A stretch of DNA of 64,000 nt from CBDCPI01 sp965220245 (lineage in GTDB: Bacteria; Chloroflexota; Dehalococcoidia; Lucifugimonadales; UBA3495). The position numbers were made by a program, and so were the translations under genes. The stretch lies in NCBI GenBank assembly GCA_965220245.1, contig CBDCPI010000002.1, positions 62,001 to 126,000 on the forward strand, read 5' to 3'. The notes beneath the pieces are model-generated. The model had not been told where the DNA came from and did not search any database. It was given only the letters and a program-made list of their open reading frames with translations. The first letter of the stretch is position 1. Every line of letters begins with the position of its first letter. Of this stretch, positions 33,412-42,803 are shown piece by piece.

Positions 33412-35808
33412 TTACCGTTTGATGGCTTCCGCCAAGCCCGGTATATGTTCCGCGCCGACGGGTACGGTGATGGACGAACCTTCAAAAGCGCCGCCTATCG
33501 GTTCCTGCCGGCCCCCCAGGCATTCGGCCAGGAAAGCCTCGGTGACGGCAAAGAAGGAAATCCAGTTCTCGGGCCGGTCGAACCCGTGCCCCTCATCCGG
33601 GTAGAGCAGGTAAGTTACCGGAAGGCCCGTGTCCACCATCACTTGGACAATCTGCTCGGACTCTGCCTGCTTAACCCGGGGGTCGTTGGCCCCCTGAGCG
33701 ACGAGCAAGGGTTTGCTAATCCGGTCCACATGGGTCAAGGGGGAACGTTCGGTCAGGAACGCCCGGCCTTCCGCGGTGCGGAGATCGCCCTGCCAGCGTA
33801 CCACCGTCTCGATTTGGGGTTCCCAGTAGGGCGGGAAGGTGTTCATATGGGTCACCAGGTTGGAGGGGCCAACCAGGTCCACCCCGCAGGCAAAGGTATC
33901 GGGAGTGGCAGTCATACCCCACAGGGTCGCATAGCCGCCGTAGCTGCCGCCCATAATCGCCACCCGTTGCGGGTCGGCAATCCCCTGGTCTACCGCCCAC
34001 TGCACGGCGTCAAGCAAGTCGTCGTGCATCTTGCCGCCGTATTCCAGGTTGCCGGCGTTGATGAAATCCGGGCTGAACCCGGTGGAACTCCGGTAATTCA
34101 CGCTCAAGACCGCGTATCCCCGGTTGGCCAGAAATTGATGCCACGGATGGTAACCCCAGTTGTCCCGTGACCGGGGGCCGCCGTGGATCAGCAGGACCAT
34201 CGGCAAAGGATGGGCCGGACGCCCGGCGCGCTCCCGGTCGCTCTCCGCCGGCAGCGAATAATAGCTCACTAAGTCCAGCTCGTCGCGCGACTTGATGACC
34301 ACCGGGTGCATCTTGACCAAGGGCTGCCCTTCCAGCCCTTCCCGGCTGGTGAACAGGAACTCGGCTATCCTCCGGTTCACGTCGTAGAGGTAGTAGCTCC
34401 TCGGGCCATCGTCCGGCAGGTAGGCCACTATCCAATAATCCTCGTCGTCGTTAGCGCCAGTCAGTAGAAAATCCGCATCGTCCACCTTCTCCAGGTACTT
34501 TATGTGGGGAGTGATGCTAGGATCGATAATCTGCCACTCCCGGCGCAGGTAGGTAAAGGCGACAGCCGAGAGACCCAACTCAAAGTCGCTGAGGTAGGCC
34601 TTGGGGTGCGCCGCGAGAACGGTCTCTTCCCCGGTATCAACGTTAACGAAGGTCAGGGCGGAAGTGTTCCGGTCCACGCTGTTTTCCAGAATCAAGATCC
34701 GTTCCTCGGGCGCGAACCCGAGGGGGTTTGTGGTGCGGTCAGTTTCGTAAGGGAATTTGGTGAACGGCTCCCAGCTGTCGTCGGTCTTGCTCATCAGCTC
34801 CTGACCCCCGTCAAGGGTGGGACGGATGGCGAAATAGACGTTGAAATCAGTACTGGTTAGGAAGCCGAGGAACTGGTCATTCTCCAGCACCAGTTCTCTT
34901 TCCCCGGTGTTGATGTTGATTCGGTACAAATCAAAGTACCGGGGGTCGCGGTCATTCATCCTCACCAGAATCTCGTCGGGGAACTCGGCGCTTGTCTGCT
35001 GGATATCGGCTCGCACCCCCTCCAGGGGAGTCAAGTCCCGGGTATTTCCGGTGTTCACATCGACGACGGACACGTGGGTGTTCTCGTCGCCGCCCCGGTC
35101 CTGGGTATAAAAGATATGGTTGCTGGTCTCGGCCCACTGATAGGACAAAATCCCCCGGCCCGTGTCCCGGGTAACCGGCAGGGCCGCGTCAAGGTCGTCG
35201 GCTGGCCCGACCCAAACGTTGAGTACTCCCTCCCACGGGGCCAGATAGCCGATGAAACGTCCGTCACCGCTGAGTTGGGGCGCGGTCTTGTCCGGGTTGC
35301 CGAACAGGACCCGGCGGGGGATGAGCGGGACCTCCGGGGCCGGCGCGGGCATCATCGCCATCGCGGCGGCGGCCTCAATAGCATTCTGGACATCCTCCTG
35401 GGTCACACCAGGACGCTCAGCCAACGCCTTGGCTATGGCATCTCCTACCTGGGCTTCGGTGAGTCCTGGAGTCTGAGCGCGCAGTGCCTTGGCTATGGCA
35501 TTCGCGACCTGGGCCTCGGTCACGCCAGGACGCTCCGCCAGCGCCTTGGCCATTGCATCTCCTACCTGAGCCTCGGTAACGCCGGGCTGCGCGGCCATAG
35601 CCTGCTGGACTAGCTGGGCGATGTCTGCCTCAGTCAAGACCGGCGGCTGGGCTTGGAGCGCTTCCTGGACTATTGCCCGCACATTGACCGGGGTCGGCGA
35701 CGGCGGAACTTCAGCATCCTGTGAACAGGCAATCGCCAGCACAGCGGCCAGCAAAATCGGAATTATGAGACTGGTCATTCGTGATGCTAACTTCAGGTTT
35801 CCGTTCAT
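33412..35808 (-). CDS. S9-family (prolyl oligopeptidase-like) peptidase lipoprotein with N-terminal repeats
   Basis: About 798 residues from ATG 35808. Signal IPILLAAVLAIACS is a lipobox. Residues ~45-140 contain four or five ~19-residue helical repeats of the type PGVTEAQVGDAMAKALAER, encoded by near-identical DNA. A TolB-like beta-propeller follows (DKTAPQLSGDGRFIGYLAP onward). The C-terminal alpha/beta hydrolase has Ser in GGSYGGYATLWG, Asp in QGANDPRVK and His in DEGHGF. This is an envelope-anchored oligopeptidase. The repeats are not part of the standard family and may act as a stalk or docking module. Confidence 0.87.
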   Translation of the reverse strand: MNGNLKLASRMTSLIIPILLAAVLAIACSQDAEVPPSPTPVNVRAIVQEALQAQPPVLTEADIAQLVQQAMAAQPGVTEAQVGDAMAKALAERPGVTEAQVANAIAKALRAQTPGLTEAQVGDAIAKALAERPGVTQEDVQNAIEAAAAMAMMPAPAPEVPLIPRRVLFGNPDKTAPQLSGDGRFIGYLAPWEGVLNVWVGPADDLDAALPVTRDTGRGILSYQWAETSNHIFYTQDRGGDENTHVSVVDVNTGNTRDLTPLEGVRADIQQTSAEFPDEILVRMNDRDPRYFDLYRININTGERELVLENDQFLGFLTSTDFNVYFAIRPTLDGGQELMSKTDDSWEPFTKFPYETDRTTNPLGFAPEERILILENSVDRNTSALTFVNVDTGEETVLAAHPKAYLSDFELGLSAVAFTYLRREWQIIDPSITPHIKYLEKVDDADFLLTGANDDEDYWIVAYLPDDGPRSYYLYDVNRRIAEFLFTSREGLEGQPLVKMHPVVIKSRDELDLVSYYSLPAESDRERAGRPAHPLPMVLLIHGGPRSRDNWGYHPWHQFLANRGYAVLSVNYRSSTGFSPDFINAGNLEYGGKMHDDLLDAVQWAVDQGIADPQRVAIMGGSYGGYATLWGMTATPDTFACGVDLVGPSNLVTHMNTFPPYWEPQIETVVRWQGDLRTAEGRAFLTERSPLTHVDRISKPLLVAQGANDPRVKQAESEQIVQVMVDTGLPVTYLLYPDEGHGFDRPENWISFFAVTEAFLAECLGGRQEPIGGAFEGSSITVPVGAEHIPGLAEAIKR

Positions 35809-35907
35809 AACGACGTTCCTATTCGGACTTTCACTTATGGTAATCGCCGGTAGTTTCGGGGATTTGGGCAAAAAGGTCAAGCGCATCGCGCAAGAATGAC
35901 GGAGGTC

Positions 35908-36051
35908 GTAACTGTTCAGAGTTGATACGTCATTCCGGCCCTGAGCCGGAATCCAGAATCGTTTGCAACCAGCAACGTTCCTTTTCCTCAACATTTCTAG
36001 ATTCCCGCCTGCGCGGGAATGACGGGTTGGGTCCGAAAACTAAAAGACCCT
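35908..36051. repeat. Hybrid element: type B left end, type A right end
   Basis: It begins GTAACTGTTCAGAGTTGAT (type B) and ends AAAAGACCCTG (type A), with interior hairpin words ttccggccctgagccggaat and attcccgcctgcgcggga. It probably formed by deletion or recombination between two adjacent elements. Directly followed by the type A copy at 36062. Together they fill the gap 35809-36381. Confidence 0.55.
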
Positions 36052-36061
36052 GACATTGACC

Positions 36062-36304
36062 CAGGGCAATCGCATTCTGTCATCCTCCTCCCGTTCACTG
36101 TCACCCTGAACGGAGTGAAGGGTCTAAAATCCTTGCCGACGATGCGTTTTCTTTGCCCGGCGTCGCTGCGGCGTAAACTTATCGGCGAGGAAAACCGTTT
36201 TGGTCGGTTGGCATTTTAGATTCTTCGTCGTGGAGTTTATCCTGAGCCAAGTCGAAGGGCTCCTCAGGAAGGGCTCCTCAGAATGACAGAATGCGATTGC
36301 CCTG
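36062..36304. repeat. Type A inverted-repeat element (long variant)
   Basis: 243 bp, ends CAGGGCAATCGCATTCTGTC and GACAGAATGCGATTGCCCTG, a 20-bp perfect inverted repeat. Flanks GACATTGACC and GACATTGATC form a 10-bp duplication with one mismatch. The same subtype of ends (CAGGGCAACCGCATTCTAA) is found in the copy in fdhA. Confidence 0.85.
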
Positions 36305-36381
36305 GACATTGATCGGGGTTTGTTGACCGTGATAGGGTACCGGCATACAATATTTTCCCCGCCGCCTCGGAACGCCACATA

Positions 36382-36789
36382 ATGAATTCTAATAGGGTAT
36401 GTGAAATGCTGCGAGAATTGTTGGAAGACTGCCAACCCGGCTTTGCTGAAGTAGTCCTGATGTTGGGCAACGCGATCTCCACCGCCGAGGTCTATACCAT
36501 GTTTGACGACCTGCGCTTTACCCCCGACGGAAAGACCGTCACTTTCCTGGCCCACGGCGGCACCCACCTTCACTTGAAGATGGACCAAGTTAAGGAAGCC
36601 CGCTTTATTTTCACCGTAAATCAACAGGAATTGCCCAGCTACTCCCTTTGGATGGTGGACGAAGACGAGCAGCCGGTCCTGCGAGTCTACTTGAGAAAAT
36701 CGGACAACGAGGAAACCAACCAACCGCGGCACAATCTCTTCATGTCCCTGAGGGAAAAATACGGAGAGATTATTCCGTTGGCTGCCTAG
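36382..36789 (+). CDS. Hypothetical protein, 135 aa
   Basis: It begins MNSNRVCEMLRELLEDCQPG. The body is beta-rich: VTFLAHGGTHLHLKMDQVKEA, RFIFTVNQQELPSYSLWMVDE, QPVLRVYLRKSD. The order weakly recalls HutX/ChuX-type haem-utilisation folds, but no key residue convinces me. No operon partner. Treat it as a conserved-looking hypothetical. Confidence 0.55.
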   Translation: MNSNRVCEMLRELLEDCQPGFAEVVLMLGNAISTAEVYTMFDDLRFTPDGKTVTFLAHGGTHLHLKMDQVKEARFIFTVNQQELPSYSLWMVDEDEQPVLRVYLRKSDNEETNQPRHNLFMSLREKYGEIIPLAA

Positions 36790-36933
36790 TTGGGCAGGCG
36801 GCCTACCAATGCGTCGCGAAAATTGCATAACCCGTCCGCGTCCAATCTCACGACGAAAGCTAGCATCATTGTTACTAAATCCGTTTCCTGTGCATCCGGG
36901 CGGCATCACTAGGGACGATGTAGGAGGAGCGCA

Positions 36934-37321
36934 ATGGTAGCGACCGATAGGGCGAGGGAACTTTTCGACGATGCGCGGGGGCTCCACGCAGACGCCCTGA
37001 GGCGGCTGGAGGCGGGTGACATCCGGGACGCGGCGGAAAAGGCATGGGGAGCTACTAAGCGAGCAACCGACGCCTTGATCTTGGCCCGGACCGCTCAGGC
37101 GCCTCAAATAATGACGCATAATGACGCAGACATCTGCCGGTATACGCGCCTTGGGACAAGAGAGTTCGGACCTTGCCTCCTTGCGTTCCCGGTATGGTAT
37201 TAAGGCGCACTATTTACACGGCGATTGTTTCTATAACGGCCATCGTGACCCGGAAGATTTTATTGTTGAGCTTATCTGCGAGACATCCCAATATATCGAA
37301 GAAGCCGAAAATCTGGCATAG
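36934..37321 (+). pseudogene. PaREP1/HEPN-like protein, frameshifted by a 10-bp tandem duplication
   Basis: The first frame from ATG 36934 (ggaggagcgca) reads helical sequence LEAGDIRDAAEKAWGATKRATDALIL, typical of PaREP1/HEPN-like helical bundles. A 10-bp unit ATAATGACGC is tandemly repeated at 37108-37117 and 37118-37127. Deleting one copy joins the frame cleanly to TQTSAGIRALGQESSDLASL ... ETSQYIEEAENLA, ending at 37321 (about 125 residues). As it stands the product terminates early. The family assignment is tentative. Confidence 0.65.
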
Positions 37322-37439
37322 GGAGCAGTAGCTACGGTGGCGCACCGCGGTTTACCGGAAACGAATATCGTAGACCGATACCCGGAAGCCGTAACCTCTT
37401 ATGCGCTACCTGAGTTTCGCAATTTTCTCCACTGCGTCG

Positions 37440-37602
37440 CAGGGTCTTTCAATTGTCACCCCGAGCGGAGCGAGGGGTCTAAAATCCTTGCCGGGAGAAC
37501 GGTTTAACCGCCAAGAATTTTAGATTCTTCGCCGCAAAGCGGCTCAGAATGACATCTGCCGGAGGGCGGCTTCCGGTCTTTGCCGAGAATTAAAAGACCC
37601 TG
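37440..37602. repeat. Type A inverted-repeat element
   Basis: 163 bp, ends CAGGGTCTTTCAATTGTCA and ATTAAAAGACCCTG. Perfect 9-bp flanking duplication ACTGCGTCG (37431-37439 and 37603-37611). It lies between the PaREP1-like gene and the cobamide operon; the rest of 37322-37723 holds the probable cobB promoter region, including TATAAT at 37629-37634. Confidence 0.85.
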
Positions 37603-37723
37603 ACTGCGTCGCCCGCGGCTTGACGGCGTATAATAGGGTTATAAACCTCTGGGGGGCAGTCATGCAGAGCGCCAGTGGCCCAGCAGAAAAGTCGTTGCTC
37701 AAGATACACCTTGGGCTGGAGAA

Positions 37724-39139
37724 GTGGCATTGTTCCCAACCATAGTGGTAGCGGGAGTCCGCAGCGGCGTGGGCAAGACCACCATTGCTACGGGCATAAT
37801 GGGGGCGTTGACCCGGCGCGGCTATAAAGTGCAACCTTTCAAAGCGGGCCCGGACTACATCGATCCCTCATACCACAACATTGCTTGCGGCAGACCCAGC
37901 CGGAACCTGGACACTTGGCTCCTGCCCCATGCTACCGTTCTCGAACTTTTCCAACGGGCTGCCGGGCAGAGCCAAATCTCGGTAATTGAAGGGGTAATGG
38001 GGGTCTTCGACGGTCACTCCAGCCTGACCGAAGACGGCTCCACCGCCGAGTTGGCCAAGTTGCTGCACGCCCCGGTAATCTTGGTAGCTGATGCCGGCAA
38101 GGTGGCTCGCAGTGTCGCCGCCGAGGTGCTGGGCTACCAACAGTTTGATCCCGACCTGAACATCGCCGGAGTGATTCTCAACGGAGTGGGTGGGCCCAGG
38201 CACTTGGAGTTCTGCCAGCCGCAGATAGAGGCCACCACCGGTCTTCCCGTGTTGGGATACCTGCCGCGACGGGAGGAATTTGTCCAACCGGAGCGGCATC
38301 TGGGCTTGATTCCCACGGTGGAAGGCACTGTAGCCAGCAAGTGGTACGAGTCCCTGATCGCCCAAGTAGAAGAGACCTTTGACTTGGATGCCATCGTTAA
38401 GTTGGCGGACCGCTGCGACCCGCCCCCGGCCCGGAGCGAGGCTTATCCACCGGAGGAGCAGCCCAAACGGGCCCGGATCGCTATCGCCAAGGATAAAGCG
38501 TTCAGCTTCTACTACCAGGACTCACTGGACTTACTGGAAGCCTGGGGCGCCGAGTTGGTCCCGTTCAGTCCCCTGGAAGACGACCGGTTGCCCGAGGGCG
38601 CTGGCGGAATCTATATTGGCGGCGGCTTTCCCGAGATGTTCGCTTCGGAACTGGCCGCTAATTCGGCGATGCACCACGCCATCCGGGACGCCATAGAACG
38701 GGGCGTTCCGGTGTACGGCGAATGCGGCGGTCTGATGTACCTGGGCCGCAGCCTCTCCAACTTGGAAGGGGACCGGTATCCTATGGTTGGAGCCATACCG
38801 GCGGTGTCGGCCATGTCCAATAAGCGCTTGGTCTTGGGCTATCGAGAGGTGGAGTCCCGTACCGATAGCCCCTTGATGCGCCGGGGTCAGCGAGTGCGGG
38901 CCCACGAGTTTCACTGGTCGACACTGGAAGAGTTACCCGGTCAAGATAACTCGGTATACCGGGTGTTGGACCAGGACAATCGCCCCGACGGCTTTCACTC
39001 CGGTAGCGTCTGGGCGTCATACGTGCACATCCACTTGGGCAGCGACCCGGCTCTAGCCCGGCGTTTCGTGGAGACCTGCGCCCGGAAGTCCCGGCTACCC
39101 TCCGGCGCTACTCACCACCGTTCCGAAACCGGCCCATAA
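37724..39139 (+). CDS. cobB: Cobyrinate a,c-diamide synthase
   Basis: 471 residues from GTG 37724. The N-terminal P-loop domain (VVAGVRSGVGKTTIATG, FKAGPDYIDPSYH) is followed by a C-terminal class I glutamine amidotransferase-like domain with the nucleophile Cys in YGECGGLMYLG and His in VHIHLG. It amidates the a and c side chains of cobyrinate, or of hydrogenobyrinate in the aerobic branch. No early corrin-ring genes follow, so the organism may salvage corrinoids, or the upstream genes lie elsewhere. First gene of a cobB-cobO-cobT-cobS-cbiB cluster. I saw no cobalamin riboswitch upstream. Confidence 0.92.
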   Translation: MALFPTIVVAGVRSGVGKTTIATGIMGALTRRGYKVQPFKAGPDYIDPSYHNIACGRPSRNLDTWLLPHATVLELFQRAAGQSQISVIEGVMGVFDGHSSLTEDGSTAELAKLLHAPVILVADAGKVARSVAAEVLGYQQFDPDLNIAGVILNGVGGPRHLEFCQPQIEATTGLPVLGYLPRREEFVQPERHLGLIPTVEGTVASKWYESLIAQVEETFDLDAIVKLADRCDPPPARSEAYPPEEQPKRARIAIAKDKAFSFYYQDSLDLLEAWGAELVPFSPLEDDRLPEGAGGIYIGGGFPEMFASELAANSAMHHAIRDAIERGVPVYGECGGLMYLGRSLSNLEGDRYPMVGAIPAVSAMSNKRLVLGYREVESRTDSPLMRRGQRVRAHEFHWSTLEELPGQDNSVYRVLDQDNRPDGFHSGSVWASYVHIHLGSDPALARRFVETCARKSRLPSGATHHRSETGP

Positions 39140-39199
39140 TGTCCGGCGGCCCTCCGGCCCCGGATTTTACCGACACCGCTACACGAGGGGTAATGTCAA

Positions 39200-39784
39200 A
39201 TGAGCACTGAAGAGGCGGCCCAAGAGGCAGTCCAAGAAAGCCCGCAGTCGGTCAAAGGCCCCCGTATCAACATTGGCTTGGTCATCGTCAACACCGGCAA
39301 CGGCAAGGGCAAGACCACTGCCGCTATGGGAACGCTGTTGCGGTCTTGGGGCCGGGGACTCAAGGTAATTATGCTCCAGTTCATCAAGCACTCCACCGCC
39401 AATTTCGGAGAGCAGCGGGCGGCCCAACGAATGGGGGTTGAAATGCGGGCGATGGGAGACGGCTTTACTTGGCGCTCCCAGGACTTGGAGCAGACCGCCG
39501 ATCTGGCAGTGTCCCATTGGGAAGAATGCAAGAAGATTATCGCCTCCGGCGAGTATGATCTGGTGGTCTTGGACGAGTTTACTTACCCTATGCACTACGG
39601 TTGGATACCCGTGTCCGAGGTAATCCAGGTCTTGAAAGAGCGGCCGGAAATGCAGCACGTGATAATAACCGGAAGGCACGCTCCGGAGGAGTTGGTGGAA
39701 TTCGCCGACTTGGTTACCGAGATGCGAGTGGTTAAACACCCCTACCAGCAAGGAATCAAAGCCCAGCCGGGCATCGAGTTCTAG
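39200..39784 (+). CDS. cobO: Cob(I)alamin adenosyltransferase (CobO/CobA type)
   Basis: 194 residues, ATG 39200 behind cgaggggtaatgtcaa. The P-loop NTGNGKGKTTAAMGTLLRSWG and the later LVVLDEFTYPMHYGWIP, VIITGRHAPEELVEFADLVTEMR are diagnostic. It transfers the adenosyl group of ATP to the cobalt of corrinoids. The N-terminus has a short extra acidic/Gln-rich tail. 11 bp upstream of cobT. Confidence 0.93.
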   Translation: MSTEEAAQEAVQESPQSVKGPRINIGLVIVNTGNGKGKTTAAMGTLLRSWGRGLKVIMLQFIKHSTANFGEQRAAQRMGVEMRAMGDGFTWRSQDLEQTADLAVSHWEECKKIIASGEYDLVVLDEFTYPMHYGWIPVSEVIQVLKERPEMQHVIITGRHAPEELVEFADLVTEMRVVKHPYQQGIKAQPGIEF

Positions 39785-39794
39785 ACGAGCTAAC

Positions 39795-40889
39795 ATGACC
39801 ATCTCTCCGCTAATTGACCAGACCATCGCCGCCATCGGCCCCTTGGACCAGGAAGCGATGGCGGCGGCCCGGGCCCGGCAAGACACGTTGACCAAGCCCT
39901 TGGGCAGCCTGGGGCGGTTGGAGGCGTTGTCGGTCACTCTGGCCGGGATCTTCGGCGAGGCTGTCCCCCGGATACGCCGCAAATCGGTGATTCTCGCCGC
40001 CGCCGACCACGGGGTCGTGGCCGAGGGGGTCAGCGCCTATCCCCAGGACGTTACCCCGGCCATGGTGATGAATTTCCTGAACGGCGGGGCGGCGATAAAT
40101 GTGCTGGCCCGCCACGCTGGGGCCGACATTGTCATTCTGGATGCGGGCGTGGCTTCAGTCTTGGAACCCCATCCGGTGCTGCGGTCGGTAAGGGTTGGCA
40201 ACGGCACTGCCAACCTGGCCGTCGGCCCGGCCATGACCAAGGAGCAAGCCATTAGCTGCCTGGAGACGGGGATAGAGACGGCCCAAGAGCTGATCGCCGC
40301 AGGCGCCGACTTGATCGGGTTCGGCGACATGGGGATAGGCAATACTACCCCTTCCAGCGCAATTACCGCGGTGCTAACCGGGGCCGCTCCCTCGGTAACT
40401 ACCGGCCGGGGCACCGGCCTCGAGGACGATGGCTTGGCCCGCAAAGTCGAGGTGGTCCAGCGCGCCATCTCCCTGAACCAGCCCGACCCCACCAACGGCT
40501 TGGACATCTTGGCCAAAGTTGGAGGCTTCGAGATAGGCGTCCTGTCGGGCGGGATGTTGGCAACGGCGGCCGGGCGGCGGCCGGTGCTGGTCGACGGCTT
40601 TATTTCCGGGGCGGCGGCCTTGGTGGCTTGGTCCTTGGCCCCGGAAGCCCGGCACTACTTCATTGCTTCTCACCAGTCGGTAGAACCCGGTCACCGGGTT
40701 GGCCTGGATGCTATGGGGCTGGTCCCGTTGCTGGACTTGGGTATGCGATTGGGAGAGGGCACCGGCGCAGCATTGGCTATGCACATTGTGGAGGCCGCCG
40801 CCCGGTGTTTGTCGGAAATGGCCACCTTTGCCGAGGCCGGGGTCTCGGAGCGGATTGAGCACGACGATGGCGGAGAGGCAGCCCACTGA
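39795..40889 (+). CDS. cobT: Nicotinate-nucleotide-dimethylbenzimidazole phosphoribosyltransferase
   Basis: 364 residues. Family motifs: TKPLGSLGRLEALSVTLAGI, AADHGVVAEGVSAYPQ, FLNGGAAINVLARHAGAD, GFGDMGIGNTTPSSAI and HQSVEPGH. It activates the lower-ligand base for nucleotide-loop assembly of cobamides. Lies between cobO and cobS. Confidence 0.93.
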   Translation: MTISPLIDQTIAAIGPLDQEAMAAARARQDTLTKPLGSLGRLEALSVTLAGIFGEAVPRIRRKSVILAAADHGVVAEGVSAYPQDVTPAMVMNFLNGGAAINVLARHAGADIVILDAGVASVLEPHPVLRSVRVGNGTANLAVGPAMTKEQAISCLETGIETAQELIAAGADLIGFGDMGIGNTTPSSAITAVLTGAAPSVTTGRGTGLEDDGLARKVEVVQRAISLNQPDPTNGLDILAKVGGFEIGVLSGGMLATAAGRRPVLVDGFISGAAALVAWSLAPEARHYFIASHQSVEPGHRVGLDAMGLVPLLDLGMRLGEGTGAALAMHIVEAAARCLSEMATFAEAGVSERIEHDDGGEAAH

Positions 40890-40900
40890 GGCAGATTCCC

Positions 40901-41767
40901 TTGGTGTCCTTCTGGCTCGACCCCTTACGGGTGGCCCTCAGCTTCCTTACCCTACTACCGGCCAGCCGCAACTTTACCCCGGACCAACGCACCGTAAGCA
41001 ATTCCCGGGCGTTCTACCCGCTAGTCGGGCTGCTGCTGGGCCTGTTGTTAGTCGGTGTCGAACTTGGCGCGGCCCGGGTGTTCCCTCTGTATCTAACTGC
41101 GGCGGTCTTGTTGGCGGTGATGGTTGCCATTACCCGGGGCCTCCACTTGGACGGCCTGATGGACGTTTGCGATGGCCTCTTCGGCGGGTACTCTCCAGAG
41201 CGGCGCTTGGAAATCATGCAAGACCCCCGGGTGGGAGCCTTTGGCGTGGCTGGCGGTGTAACAATTCTGGTCGTGAAGTACGGGGCGCTGCTCTCGCTTT
41301 TGGACCCGCGGTTTATCGGAGGCATCCCGCGGGAATCTACCATCCTGCTGCAACTGGTAAGCCCCTCAACCCCGGGGAAGGCGTTGGCGCTCCTCCTGTT
41401 CCCGGTGTTTTCTCGTTGGGCGATGGTGTTTGCTCTTTGGGCCTTTCCTTACGTCCGGCCGGGAGGATTGGGCTCGCCCTTTCACCAGGGGCGCGCCAGG
41501 GCAACTACTTTGGCAGCGGCGTTGACGGCGCTGGCGTTGGGGCTCTTGTTGGGAGGGTTTGTCGGCCTGGGCATCTTGGCTGGAGTGACCCTCTTGGCTG
41601 CGGCATTGGGTTGGGTTATGACCAAGGCTCTGGGAGGTCTCACCGGGGACACCTACGGGGCGATCAACGAGATCGCGGAAGTCACAGTCCTGGCGGCGGC
41701 GGTGGCCCTCGCGGTGCGGGGATGGTTGGAGCCTCTGCCCAAGTTGCTAGTGGTTAGTGGCGAGTGA
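40901..41767 (+). CDS. cobS: Adenosylcobinamide-GDP ribazoletransferase (cobalamin synthase)
   Basis: 288 residues, a membrane protein with several hydrophobic helices and the acidic family motif LHLDGLMDVCDGLFGG followed by RRLEIMQDPRVGAFG. Joins the activated nucleotide to adenosylcobinamide-GDP. The start is TTG 40901 or GTG 40904, 11-14 bp after the cobT stop. The partner kinase/guanylyltransferase (cobU/cobP) is not found in this window. Confidence 0.92.
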   Translation: MVSFWLDPLRVALSFLTLLPASRNFTPDQRTVSNSRAFYPLVGLLLGLLLVGVELGAARVFPLYLTAAVLLAVMVAITRGLHLDGLMDVCDGLFGGYSPERRLEIMQDPRVGAFGVAGGVTILVVKYGALLSLLDPRFIGGIPRESTILLQLVSPSTPGKALALLLFPVFSRWAMVFALWAFPYVRPGGLGSPFHQGRARATTLAAALTALALGLLLGGFVGLGILAGVTLLAAALGWVMTKALGGLTGDTYGAINEIAEVTVLAAAVALAVRGWLEPLPKLLVVSGE

Positions 41768-41811
41768 CTAGCGGCTATCCACCGTCCACTAGTCACTCGC
41801 CACTGGTCCGG
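41751..41811. repeat. Inverted repeat between cobS and cbiB
   Basis: AGTGGCGAGTGACTAG and CTAGTCACTCGCCACT form a long hairpin around a ~20-nt loop. Words of the same type (tagtgactagtggttag) also occur at 46611-46655 and 52046-52075, so it is a dispersed intergenic hairpin. It may attenuate or stabilise the transcript; there is no T-run. Confidence 0.6.
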
Positions 41812-41823
41812 GGCGGCTGACCG

Positions 41824-42765
41824 ATGTGGACCGGCACCGAAGACCTGGCAGTCTTGGCGCTGGCGGTGTGTATAGACCTAGCGCTGGGAGAATTGCCCGC
41901 CAGGTTCCACCCTACGGTGTGGATTGGCCGCACGGTGGCTTTCGCCGAGAAACTGGCCCCCCGCGAGGGAGCCGCCGCTCTGGTGGCCGGCGTGCTTTTG
42001 GCTGTACTGGTGACCGCTCCTTGGGTGGCGACCGCAGTATTCGCAGTCCAAGGGCTGCAAGGGGTACATCAGCTAGCCTACATCCTGGTTGGTTCCCTGT
42101 GGCTCAAGTCGACCTTTGCGGTGCGGATGCTGCACCAAGCCGCAGCCCAGGTACGAGGACCTTTGGCTGTCGGCGACTTGGACAACGCCCGCCGCAGCGT
42201 TCGCTCCTTGGTGAGCCGGGACCCCTCGCAGCTTACTGCCCAGCAGACCGCAGCGGCGGCGGTGGAGTCGGTTTCGGAAAACATGAGCGACAGCTTCTTC
42301 GGGCCTTGGCTGTTTTTTGCCGTCTTCGGGCTGCCGGGGGCCGTGGCCTACCGTGCCATAAATACGCTGGACAGCATGATCGGTTACCGGGGAGAATACG
42401 AGCTCTTGGGGAAGGCGTCGGCCCGGCTGGACGATTTATTGAACCTAGTACCCTCCCGGCTGACCGGGCTCCTGTTGGTCGTTGCCAGCGCCGTTCTCCC
42501 CGGCCAGCGGGCGTCCCAGGCTTGGCGTATTATGTGGCGGGACCATGCGCGCACTGCCAGCCCTAATGCTGGCTGGACGATGAGCACAATGGCTGGGGCG
42601 TTGGGGGTTGAGCTCGAAAAGGTCGGCCATTACCGTTTGGGTGACAACAACCGTCCCGTCGGAGTACATGACATAACCCAGGCCATCCGGTCCATGTACA
42701 CCGTCGCCGCCTTTGGTCTGGTGCTGGCCTTGGTCATAACCTACGGTCGCACCCTGGTTTCTTGA
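41824..42765 (+). CDS. cbiB: Adenosylcobinamide-phosphate synthase
   Basis: 313 residues. The membrane protein starts MWTGTEDLAVLALAVCIDLALGE and contains the family motifs ARFHPTVWIGRTVAF, VSENMSDSFFGPWLFF, RAINTLDSMIGYRGEY and SPNAGWTMSTMAGALGV. Attaches the aminopropanol (or its phosphate) linker to cobyrate. The IS4-type element lies immediately downstream and now separates it from the threonine-phosphate decarboxylase that provides its substrate. Confidence 0.92.
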   Translation: MWTGTEDLAVLALAVCIDLALGELPARFHPTVWIGRTVAFAEKLAPREGAAALVAGVLLAVLVTAPWVATAVFAVQGLQGVHQLAYILVGSLWLKSTFAVRMLHQAAAQVRGPLAVGDLDNARRSVRSLVSRDPSQLTAQQTAAAAVESVSENMSDSFFGPWLFFAVFGLPGAVAYRAINTLDSMIGYRGEYELLGKASARLDDLLNLVPSRLTGLLLVVASAVLPGQRASQAWRIMWRDHARTASPNAGWTMSTMAGALGVELEKVGHYRLGDNNRPVGVHDITQAIRSMYTVAAFGLVLALVITYGRTLVS

Positions 42766-42803
42766 ACTTAGAGGGTGTGCTAGAAGTCCCTTCTCCCCAA
42801 GGG

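Noticed and set aside
37603..37723. Cobalamin riboswitch upstream of cobB
   Set aside because: I could not find the B12-box consensus (AGCCAGGAGACCTGCC-like) or the other conserved blocks. Only a TATAAT (37629-37634) is visible, without a convincing -35.
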